From positions 1 to 6,267 of the forward strand of contig JAEWYJ010000107.1 of NCBI GenBank assembly GCA_023395695.1: a stretch of 6,267 bases of DNA. Direction: 5' to 3'. Position numbers and translations under genes: made by a program. The notes beneath the pieces are model-generated. The model saw only the letters and a program-made list of their open reading frames with translations. It was not told the DNA's origin and did no database searches. Positions 1 to 5,622 of this stretch are shown piece after piece (positions within the stretch are counted from its first letter, which is position 1; each line of letters opens with the position of its first letter). This DNA comes from Bacillota bacterium (GTDB lineage Bacteria; Bacillota; Clostridia; Oscillospirales; Ruminococcaceae).

Positions 1-1
1 G

Positions 2-40
2 TATCAAACCCAAAATGCATATGGGATACAGGAGGAATAA
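2..40 (+). CDS. C-terminal end of an upstream gene (partial)
   Basis: Reading from base 2 gives twelve codons (YQTQNAYGIQEE) and then TAA at 38-40. The stop lies only three bases before the ATG of the next gene, and the GGAGGA ribosome binding site of that gene (31-36) is embedded in the last codons. This tight arrangement is typical of operon neighbours. Nothing can be said about function, because almost the whole gene lies outside the window. The alternative is that this short open stretch is chance. Confidence 0.4.
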   Translation, partial: YQTQNAYGIQEE

Positions 41-43
41 CCA

Positions 44-196
44 ATGAAAAAGCGACTGGCATGTGTGGCGCTCACAATGCTGTTTTTGCTCCCGGCTTGC
101 CGGCAGCCCGCCGGGGCGGAAACCCCGCAAGCCGCAAGCGAGATGCCGGCAGTCGTTGAGCATACAGAGGAGGCGCTTTTTAAGTATAAGCAATAG
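44..196 (+). CDS. Small putative lipoprotein, 50 residues
   Basis: ATG at 44 is preceded by GGAGGA (31-36) with seven bases of spacing, and the frame runs to TAG at 194-196. The product begins MKKRLACVA, has a hydrophobic stretch at about residues 8-18, and a lipobox-like LPAC at residues 16-19. This is the layout of a type II (lipoprotein) signal peptide with Cys19 as the lipidated residue. The mature part would be only about 32 residues, polar and acidic, with no domain I recognise. The stop codon lies inside the 5' arm of the following terminator hairpin, so the reading frame ends as the transcript does. It could be a genuine small lipoprotein or the shortened remnant of a larger one. It appears to belong to the transcription unit upstream, not to the PTS operon. 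Confidence 0.6.
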   Translation: MKKRLACVALTMLFLLPACRQPAGAETPQAASEMPAVVEHTEEALFKYKQ

Positions 197-235
197 GGGC
201 ATTGCCATTGGCAACGCCCCTATTGCTTATTTTAA
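186..235 (+). terminator. Rho-independent terminator
   Basis: Bases 186-206 pair with 210-230 around a three-base ATT loop. The stem is about 21 bp with a single A-C mismatch (A201 opposite C215) and a GGGGC/GCCCC core. It is followed by the U-rich tail TTTTAA (230-235). The stem includes the TAG stop of the lipoprotein gene. It should end the upstream transcription unit and insulate it from the PTS operon. The opposite strand lacks a comparable T-run, so it looks directional to the + strand. Confidence 0.85.
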
Positions 236-265
236 GGCTGATCAAACAATATGGGAGCAGGCACA

Positions 266-322
266 AAACAGGCCGCTAAGGCAGCGCCGTGCTCCGGGCT
301 TCGCCAACAGAGCCGCCTGTTT
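266..322. repeat. GC-rich inverted repeat, function unknown
   Basis: Arms 266-277 (AAACAGGCCGCT) and 311-322 (AGCCGCCTGTTT) pair over 12 positions with one mismatch, enclosing a 33-base GC-rich interior. The tail after the second arm (ATAGATAT) is only weakly U-rich, so it is a poor terminator. It could be a secondary terminator, a small RNA stem, or a scar of older sequence. I assign no function. Confidence 0.35.
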
Positions 323-483
323 ATAGATATGGCTGGGAAATTTATGAAAAACAGAAATTTGTAGGAATGCACAACCGCGTTAGCGCAATTATACAAAGGC
401 CAAGCGCGATTAATCCCCTCCGACGCTTAAAAGCATACACACAAAGAAATTTATTAAAGAGATACCCGTATCATGCCGCAAAT

Positions 484-511
484 ATTGTGGACACAAGTTT
501 AAAAATATAAT
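484..511 (+). promoter_or_regulatory. Candidate activator-dependent promoter of mtlA with a palindromic operator
   Basis: A perfect -10 hexamer TATAAT lies at 506-511, but no good -35 lies 16-18 bases upstream. Instead the palindrome TTGTG-GA-CACAA (485-496) covers the -35 position. A strong -10 with a poor -35 overlapped by a symmetric site is the expected form of a promoter that needs an activator, and an MtlR-type activator is encoded two genes downstream. Transcription would start near 518, giving a leader of about 130 nt. Assignment of the palindrome to MtlR is inference. Confidence 0.5.
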
Positions 512-553
512 GCTGTCGTTAATTGAATTTGACTAGATTAAGACATCTTTTGT

Positions 554-581
554 TTGCAATTTAATAAAAAATAGATAAAAT
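554..581 (+). promoter_or_regulatory. Second candidate promoter upstream of mtlA
   Basis: TTGCAA (554-559, four of six matches to the consensus) is followed 16 bases later by TAAAAT (576-581, five of six). The start would be near 588, about 60 nt before mtlA. In such AT-rich DNA good -10 matches occur by chance, so this may be an alternative to the site at 484-511 and not an additional one. Confidence 0.35.
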
Positions 582-649
582 TTAAGTACAGGCGTAGATC
601 AACGGAGGGGAATAAACACTACATTAAAAATTTGGGGAGGTAACCGATT

Positions 650-2035
650 ATGTCTGAAACAAGCAGCTCAAAGGCCATCGTTCAGCGCGTTGGACGCAGC
701 CTGAGCGCCATGGTAATGCCCAATATCGGGGCATTCGTCGCGTGGGGACTGATTACGGCGCTGTTTATTGCCACAGGCTGGATTCCCAACGAAGCCTTAT
801 CCACCATGGTGGGGCCGATGCTGACGTACCTGCTCCCGGTGCTCATAGCGTACACAGCCGGCAAAAACGTGAGTGGCCCGCGCGGTGCAATCATCGCGTC
901 TATTGCGGCCATCGGCATCATCGTCGGTTCCGACATTCCCATGTTCCTTGGCGTTATGCTTTATGCGCCGCTGGCCGCATGGGTTATCAAGCAGTTTGAC
1001 GCTGCAGTGGACGGCAAAATTAAGGCCGGCTTTGAAATGCTGGTTAATAATTTCTCGGTCGGCATTATCGGCATGCTGCTGGCTATTCTGGGCTTTTATG
1101 TCATCGGGCCTGTTGTTGCCGCCATTACAACGTTCCTGACCGCCGGCGCCACCGCTATTTACAACATGGGCTTCTTGCCGCTCATTTCCATTTTTGTGGA
1201 GCCTGCAAAAATTCTCTTCCTGAACAACGCGATCAACCACGGCATTATGGGGCCTATCGGTCTTGAGCAAGCAGCCGCAGCCGGCAAGTCCATTATGTTC
1301 CTTGTTGAGACCAACCCCGGCCCCGGCATGGGCATTATTCTGGCCTACTGGCTGTTTGGCAAAGGCAACGCTAAAAGCTCGGCCTCCGGCGCCGCAATCA
1401 TTCATTTTCTGGGCGGCATTCATGAGATCTATTTCCCTTACGTTCTGATGAACCCGGCGCTGCTGCTTGCGGTTATTGCGGGCGGTGCAAGCGGTGTTAT
1501 GACCTTTGCCCTTACCGGAGCGGGTCTGGTCGCCACACCCTCTCCCGGCAGCATCTTTGCGCTGATGGCCATGACGCCCAGGGGCGACCATATCAAGGTA
1601 CTGCTCGGCGTGCTGATCTCCTGCGCGGTATCCTTCCTGATTGCGTGCGTTTTCGTTAAGAAGCGGGCTGCTCAGGAGGCGGATATTGATCTGGAGTTGG
1701 CGCAGGAGACGATGCAGTCGATGAAAAAGGAGAGCAAGGGCCAGTTGAGAAAGCTGACGGGAACCGTTGTATTTGCCTGCGACGCGGGTATGGGCTCCAG
1801 CGCGATGGGCGCCACCATGCTTCGCAAAAAGCTCAATGAGGTGGGATTGGACATTAAGGTGGTGCATGCGGCTATTGAGGATATTCCGGCGGATGCGACC
1901 TATGTTCTGACCCAACGGGTGCTTGCAGACCGCGCCAGAGCAAAATCGCCCAGAGCGCAGCTGTTCACGGTCGACAATTTCATGGACGCAAAGAGCTATG
2001 AGGGCTTTATCGAATCGCTGACAGCGAAGCTGTAA
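650..2035 (+). CDS. mtlA: PTS mannitol-specific transporter, IICB component (MtlA)
   Basis: Membrane permease that imports mannitol and phosphorylates it to mannitol-1-phosphate. ATG at 650 has GGGGAGG nine bases upstream, and the gene ends in tandem TAA TAA. At 461 residues it has the length of a IICB protein without fused IIA. The N-terminus (SLSAMVMPNIGAFVAWGLIT, residues 18-37) is characteristic of the mannitol family. The IIC domain, about residues 10-337, has many membrane segments, the NNAINHG motif (192-198) and GGIHE (255-259) with Glu259, the conserved IIC glutamate region. A charged linker follows (about 338-370). The cytoplasmic IIB domain carries CDAGMGSSAMGA with phospho-accepting Cys377. 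The matching IIA is encoded separately at 4187-4675. The family assignment is strong; the exact hexitol could differ from mannitol. Confidence 0.95.
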   Translation: MSETSSSKAIVQRVGRSLSAMVMPNIGAFVAWGLITALFIATGWIPNEALSTMVGPMLTYLLPVLIAYTAGKNVSGPRGAIIASIAAIGIIVGSDIPMFLGVMLYAPLAAWVIKQFDAAVDGKIKAGFEMLVNNFSVGIIGMLLAILGFYVIGPVVAAITTFLTAGATAIYNMGFLPLISIFVEPAKILFLNNAINHGIMGPIGLEQAAAAGKSIMFLVETNPGPGMGIILAYWLFGKGNAKSSASGAAIIHFLGGIHEIYFPYVLMNPALLLAVIAGGASGVMTFALTGAGLVATPSPGSIFALMAMTPRGDHIKVLLGVLISCAVSFLIACVFVKKRAAQEADIDLELAQETMQSMKKESKGQLRKLTGTVVFACDAGMGSSAMGATMLRKKLNEVGLDIKVVHAAIEDIPADATYVLTQRVLADRARAKSPRAQLFTVDNFMDAKSYEGFIESLTAKL

Positions 2036-2047
2036 TAACTGCATATT

Positions 2048-2092
2048 ATCAGGGGGGATGGCCGTTTTGTTGCTGCGGCCGTCCTCCCTGAT
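2048..2092 (+). other. Strong hairpin between mtlA and mtlR
   Basis: Arms 2048-2064 and 2076-2092 form a 17-bp stem with two G-U wobbles and no mismatches, around an 11-base loop (2065-2075). The sequence after it (GGGGTTTAATTT) is not a good U-tract, so it is at best a leaky terminator. It may lower mtlR expression relative to mtlA, or stabilise the mtlA 3' end. The second arm contains TCCTCCC, which could instead pair with the G-rich ribosome binding site of mtlR at 2105-2112. Confidence 0.75.
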
Positions 2093-2116
2093 GGGGTTTA
2101 ATTTGGGGGGGATTGA

Positions 2117-2635
2117 GTGGAGATCACCACGCGGCAGCGGGCCATTCTTGAACGGATACTGGATACCGACGGGTTTATTACGCTGGGGCGTATTGCAGAC
2201 GCTCTTGGACTGAGCGCCCGCACGGTGCAGCGCGATTTGACGGCTTTTTCAAAAGGCCTTGGAGAATCCGCGTGCCTCATTGAGGCTAAAAGCGCCAACG
2301 GCGTGCGGTTTTGCGGCGATGCCAAACAGCGTCAGGCCCTGCGCCGGCAGTTGGACGGACACACCGAGGTGCGGCCGTCCTATACGCAGAACGAGCGCAT
2401 AACGGCTATTCTGTATACGCTGCTGACCGATAATGGGCCGCATAAAATTTATTCTTTTGCAAAAAGCCTGAGCGTAACCGAAGCGACCATCGGCGCCGAC
2501 CTTGATAAATGCGAGGGGTGGCTGCGGGAAAATAAGCTGGCGCTGGTGCGAAAGCCCGGTGTCGGCGTCTATATAGACTCGGGCGAGTGGCAGCGCCGCC
2601 GTGCGCTCATAGCGCTGTATTACGGCTGGGTGTAA
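2117..2635 (+). CDS. MtlR N-terminal fragment: DNA-binding region only
   Basis: If the TAA is real, this 172-residue piece is what is translated. Residues about 5-45 are a winged HTH of the DeoR/Mga type, with LGLSARTVQRDL as the recognition part. Residues about 95-160 hold a second HTH-like domain (SVTEATIGADLDKCEGWL) ending in KPGVGVYID, as in other PRD activators. The stop falls just after ALYYGWV, right at the junction to PRD1, so the fragment keeps all DNA-binding parts and loses every PTS-controlled domain. Such a product could bind operators without sugar control or be inactive; the sequence does not decide. Confidence 0.6.
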   Translation: MEITTRQRAILERILDTDGFITLGRIADALGLSARTVQRDLTAFSKGLGESACLIEAKSANGVRFCGDAKQRQALRRQLDGHTEVRPSYTQNERITAILYTLLTDNGPHKIYSFAKSLSVTEATIGADLDKCEGWLRENKLALVRKPGVGVYIDSGEWQRRRALIALYYGWV

Positions 2636-2680
2636 GAAAATAACGCGCCCGACTATGCGTTTAAGCAGCCCGCTGCGTCG

Positions 2681-4168
2681 GTGAATGCATTGTTTGAGAC
2701 GGGTCTTATCGAAACGCTCAAGCGGGTGCTGGATGAAACCGACCGTGAGGAGGCGCTGATTCTCAACGACCGGGGCCGCGCAGCGCTGCTGGTGCACCTG
2801 TACCTGATTGTGCGCCGCGTGCGGGACGGCGCCAGCATCACCGGGCCGGTTCCGAGCCTTAACAGCGACGACGAGGCCCGGCGGCTTGCACAACGGCTCA
2901 TTCAAAAAATGGAAGCGCATTGCGGCACCGCCATCCCGGACGGAGAAACAGGGTACCTGACCGCTATTCTGATGGCGGCGCAGGGGCTGCGCAGCTTTGG
3001 CAGTGAGAGCAGCATTCTGCGGGCGAAGGGCATTGCGGATAAGATTATCCGGATTGCCGAAGCCAAAACAGGGCTGTTAATAGAACCGGAGGGCGGATTT
3101 TATAACGCGCTGGCCAAGCACCTCGTGCCCACCATCGAACGGCTTAACATGAATATGCCGATCCGAAACCCGATGCTGCACGAGATTCAAACACACTACG
3201 GCGCGCTTTACGAGCTGGCCAAAACCTGCGCCACCATTATTGAAGATGAGCTGGGAACGCCCGTCCCTGAATCGGAAATCGGCTATATTGCACTGCATTT
3301 GGGTGTTGCGCTTGAAGACAGCCGCAGCTCCTATATCCGCCGGTGCCGCGCCGTTGTCTGCTGTCCCAGCGGCATTGTTACGGCACAACTGCTGGCGCTC
3401 AGGGTCAACCGCGAGTTTCCCGATATTGAAATTGTCAGTAAAATTCCCACCTCAAACATTGATTGCCGGCGGCTGCTTGAAACCGGTGTGGAAATGATTA
3501 TTTCCACCGTACCCATTGAGAGCGCAGGCCTGCCGTGCGCCGTGGTTTCACCGTTTTTAAAGGACAGCGAAAAGGATAATATCTGGAACATTTTAAAGGC
3601 GTGTAAGACCGAGCTGCCGCGGGAGAGAAGCGACATACGCCTTTCGAATTTTGTCGGGGGCCTTACCGAAACAAAAGCCTACATAGACGCCATGCTGCAA
3701 ATTATGGGGAACCTGTTCGTCTGGCAGGACGACGGCTGCACGACGGTGACCGAGCTGGTTCAAGAGGCTGCGGCGCATATGACCGCAACGACCGAGCAGC
3801 GTAGCACGCTGGCCCAAGATTTATTTGCGCGGGAGCGCTTTGGCAGCACCATTACCGAAAACAACAAAACTATGCTGCTGCACTGCCGTTCCGCTGCGGT
3901 AGACCGTCTCTGGCTGGGTATTGTAAAGCCCAAATGCTTTATTCACTCCCACAATCTGCGCGAGATTGGGCTGCAGACGATTCTGGTCATGGTTGCTCCG
4001 GCAGATTGTCCCCGGCAGTCGCTTGAGGCGATCAGCGCCATCAGCTGCGCGGTTGTGGAAGAACCTTGGTTTATTGAGACGCTGCGGTCGGGCGACCGAA
4101 CCTTATGTCACGCGGCCGTTGAAAAAATTCTTATGGCCTTTTACCAAAATATTATTACTAAACGTTAG
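2681..4168 (+). CDS. MtlR C-terminal fragment: PRD1, PRD2, EIIB-like and EIIA-like domains
   Basis: Same frame as the upstream fragment; the intact gene would read through from 2636. The first possible restart, GTG at 2681, is 45 bases after the stop and has no ribosome binding site, so independent translation is doubtful. Numbered from the intact gene start: PRD1 has His227, but its second conserved histidine is Ile284 (ETGYLTAIL where PRD2 has EIGYIALHL). PRD2 keeps His335 and His394, the positions through which HPr activates family members. The EIIB(Gat)-like domain has CCPSG with Cys415/Cys416, the latter matching the CxxG phosphorylation site. The C-terminal EIIA(Mtl)-like domain has LLHCRS with His589. 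The gene ends in TAG, 18 bases before mtlF. Confidence 0.6.
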   Translation: MNALFETGLIETLKRVLDETDREEALILNDRGRAALLVHLYLIVRRVRDGASITGPVPSLNSDDEARRLAQRLIQKMEAHCGTAIPDGETGYLTAILMAAQGLRSFGSESSILRAKGIADKIIRIAEAKTGLLIEPEGGFYNALAKHLVPTIERLNMNMPIRNPMLHEIQTHYGALYELAKTCATIIEDELGTPVPESEIGYIALHLGVALEDSRSSYIRRCRAVVCCPSGIVTAQLLALRVNREFPDIEIVSKIPTSNIDCRRLLETGVEMIISTVPIESAGLPCAVVSPFLKDSEKDNIWNILKACKTELPRERSDIRLSNFVGGLTETKAYIDAMLQIMGNLFVWQDDGCTTVTELVQEAAAHMTATTEQRSTLAQDLFARERFGSTITENNKTMLLHCRSAAVDRLWLGIVKPKCFIHSHNLREIGLQTILVMVAPADCPRQSLEAISAISCAVVEEPWFIETLRSGDRTLCHAAVEKILMAFYQNIITKR

Positions 4169-4186
4169 CATTAGGAGGACAACGCA

Positions 4187-4675
4187 ATGCCCATTTTCGG
4201 AAAGAAAGAAGAAAAGCGCCGGCAGCTTGCAGAGAGCTTTAAATACCTGCGTCCGCAGGACATCCATGTTGGGTGCACGGCGCAGGACAGATTTGAGGCA
4301 ATCCGCATGGCAGGGCAGCAGCTGGTGGCGCGCGGCAGTGTCGAGCCGGACTATATTGAAGCGATGATTGTGCGGGAAAACACTGTGACAACCTATATTG
4401 GCGAAGGCGTCGCCATTCCGCATGGCGTTGGCGAGGCAAAGAGGCTGATTAAAGAGACCGGGCTTGTGGTGCTGCAGTTTCCACAGGGCGTTGCCTTCGG
4501 CGACGAGCAGGCGCAGCTTGTGATTGGCATTGCGGGGCTGGGCGACGAGCATCTGCCTATTTTGCGCGCCGTTGCAAATATCATGCTGGACGAAGCGCTG
4601 CTAGAGCGGCTAAAAACGACTCCGGACGCGGCGTATATCTATCGCACGCTCACTGCGGGAGAGTCTGAATCATGA
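4187..4675 (+). CDS. mtlF: PTS mannitol-specific IIA component (MtlF)
   Basis: Cytoplasmic phosphocarrier that takes phosphate from HPr and passes it to the IIB cysteine of MtlA. ATG at 4187 has AGGAGG (4173-4178) eight bases upstream. The signature block runs from MIVRENTVTTYIGEG to VAIPHG, with His79 as the phosphorylated residue. The upstream RGSVEPDYIEAM is also typical of the family. At 162 residues it is slightly longer than the common 145 or so; the extra is a charged N-terminus (MPIFGKKEEKRRQ). The stop overlaps the next start as ATGA (4672-4675), indicating translational coupling to the kinase gene. Confidence 0.93.
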   Translation: MPIFGKKEEKRRQLAESFKYLRPQDIHVGCTAQDRFEAIRMAGQQLVARGSVEPDYIEAMIVRENTVTTYIGEGVAIPHGVGEAKRLIKETGLVVLQFPQGVAFGDEQAQLVIGIAGLGDEHLPILRAVANIMLDEALLERLKTTPDAAYIYRTLTAGESES

Positions 4676-5619
4676 TTATTACCGTGACGCTGAATCCGGC
4701 CGTGGATAAAACAGCGCTGGCGCCCGGCCTGACTGTCGGCCATGTCAACCGGCTTGACGGTATCCGGCTTGATGCCGGGGGCAAGGGGATTAATGCGTCC
4801 AAGGTAATACGGCAGCTCGGCGGCAGGTCGGTTGCAATGGGCTTTCTCGGCGGCGGGGCCGGCGCATTTATAGAGCGGGCTTTAACCGAAATGGGGATAT
4901 CAATAGACTTTGTGCCGATACCCGGCGAAACCCGCACCAACCTCAAGCTGGTGGACCCGCACAATAAAACCTATACCGATTTAAATGAGCCGGGGCCAGA
5001 GATCAGCGCCGATATGCTTCAAACGCTCGAAACCCGGCTGCTGTCCAAGGCGCGGTGCGGTGACATTGTGCTGCTGGCCGGCAGCGTTCCGGCCGGGGTG
5101 GACGATCACATTTATGCGTCGTGGGCCGGGCAGCTCAAGCGGGCCGGCGTGCATGTCGCGGCCGATCTGGACGGCGAACGCCTGCGCCGGGTCATTGCAG
5201 AAAAGCCGTGGCTTATTAAGCCCAACGATGAGGAGCTGCGCCAGCTTATGGCGCTGCCGGATATTGAAATTCCCACGCTGGCAAATGCCGCAAGGACGCT
5301 TTGCCGGAGTGGGGTGGAGGTTGTGGTGGTATCGCTGGGTGCACGCGGGGCGCTTTTTGCGGATAAAACCGCTGTTTTGCTGGCAAGGGGGCCGGCTGTT
5401 GCGGTTAGCAGCACGGTGGGCGCGGGCGACACGGTAACGGCTGCAATGCTGTTTGCCCGCGAAAGCGCAATGAGCCTGCCGCAGTCCGCACGCCTTGCAG
5501 TTGGCGCTGCAACCGCAAAGGTGACGCAGCAGGGCAGCAGCCCGCCGCTGCGCGAAGACATTGAGCATTACGCACGGCAGGTGACGGTGTCGGTCTATCA
5601 GGAAGAAACGGAGGAATGA
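4672..5619 (+). CDS. fruK: 1-phosphofructokinase (FruK type, PfkB family)
   Basis: Predicted to phosphorylate fructose-1-phosphate to fructose-1,6-bisphosphate with ATP. ATG at 4672 overlaps the mtlF stop, and GGGAGAG (4657-4663) serves as ribosome binding site. The 315 residues fit the family. In order: N-terminal TVTLNPAVDKT; AGGKGINAS (residues 35-43) in the sugar-phosphate site; GETRTNLKL followed by TDLNEPGPEIS, characteristic of the FruK/LacC group; KPNDEEL (183-189); and the C-terminal PfkB signature VGAGD with catalytic Asp253 (residues 249-253). No fructose PTS gene is visible, so its substrate must come from elsewhere. Its place between mtlF and a sugar-phosphate dehydrogenase suggests fructose-1-phosphate made from mannitol-1-phosphate. 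Tagatose-6-phosphate or another ketose phosphate is the main alternative, as LacC-type enzymes share these motifs. Confidence 0.88.
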   Translation: MIITVTLNPAVDKTALAPGLTVGHVNRLDGIRLDAGGKGINASKVIRQLGGRSVAMGFLGGGAGAFIERALTEMGISIDFVPIPGETRTNLKLVDPHNKTYTDLNEPGPEISADMLQTLETRLLSKARCGDIVLLAGSVPAGVDDHIYASWAGQLKRAGVHVAADLDGERLRRVIAEKPWLIKPNDEELRQLMALPDIEIPTLANAARTLCRSGVEVVVVSLGARGALFADKTAVLLARGPAVAVSSTVGAGDTVTAAMLFARESAMSLPQSARLAVGAATAKVTQQGSSPPLREDIEHYARQVTVSVYQEETEE

Positions 5620-5622
5620 CGC

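Larger units (their letters stand above)
236..649. other. Intergenic region upstream of the PTS operon
   Basis: This stretch of about 410 bases has no convincing gene. A frame open from about 289 to 510 has no ribosome binding site and no recognisable product. The first part (about 266-322) is GC-rich and holds an inverted repeat. From about 480 onward the DNA is strongly AT-rich and holds the two candidate promoters listed separately. The end contains the mtlA ribosome binding site (GGGGAGG, 634-640) and a second, unassigned GGAGGGG at 604-610. I saw no clear CcpA (cre) site or known riboswitch. Confidence 0.7.
2117..4168 (+). pseudogene. mtlR: mtlR, PRD-type mannitol operon activator, interrupted by one in-frame TAA
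   Basis: One continuous frame of 683 codons, within the usual MtlR length of roughly 690-700, is broken only by TAA at 2633-2635 (codon 173). Start: GTG at 2117 after a G-run (2105-2111); an in-frame TGA lies just upstream, so no longer form is possible. Domain order is winged HTH, second HTH, PRD1, PRD2, EIIB(Gat)-like and EIIA(Mtl)-like, the known MtlR architecture. In that family HPr activates through PRD2 histidines, while phosphorylation of the EIIB-like cysteine and EIIA-like histidine by the mannitol PTS controls induction. There is no second disruption in nearly 500 codons after the stop, so the change is recent, a sequence error, or read through. The interrupted position may originally have been a glutamine (CAA to TAA), which is a guess. 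Both parts are also described separately. Confidence 0.8.

Noticed and set aside
425..434. GCTTAAAAGC, looked at as a possible CcpA (cre) site
   Set aside because: Short symmetric sequence, but it does not match the cre pattern (TGNAANCG core) on either strand.
289..510. 73-codon open frame in the intergenic region
   Set aside because: GTG start without a ribosome binding site, no recognisable motif, and its end overlaps the TATAAT of the candidate promoter; most likely chance.
604..610. GGAGGGG, a ribosome-binding-like sequence before a possible leader peptide
   Set aside because: No ATG, GTG or TTG occurs at suitable distance downstream; no peptide can be supported. The real site for mtlA is 634-640.
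797..2044. Long open frame on the minus strand opposite mtlA
   Set aside because: It lies antisense to a clearly conserved IICB gene, its translation is rich in His, Asn, Arg and Gln without domain pattern, and it is explained by the GC-biased codon use of mtlA.
2633..2635. Reassigned TAA codon or programmed readthrough as explanation for split mtlR
   Set aside because: mtlA ends in tandem TAA in the same operon, so TAA is a normal stop here, and the bases after it (GAAAAT) do not match known readthrough contexts. A mutation or sequence error is simpler.
2249..2920. Minus-strand open frame opposite mtlR
   Set aside because: Shadow of the mtlR coding frame, with no ribosome binding site or recognisable product.
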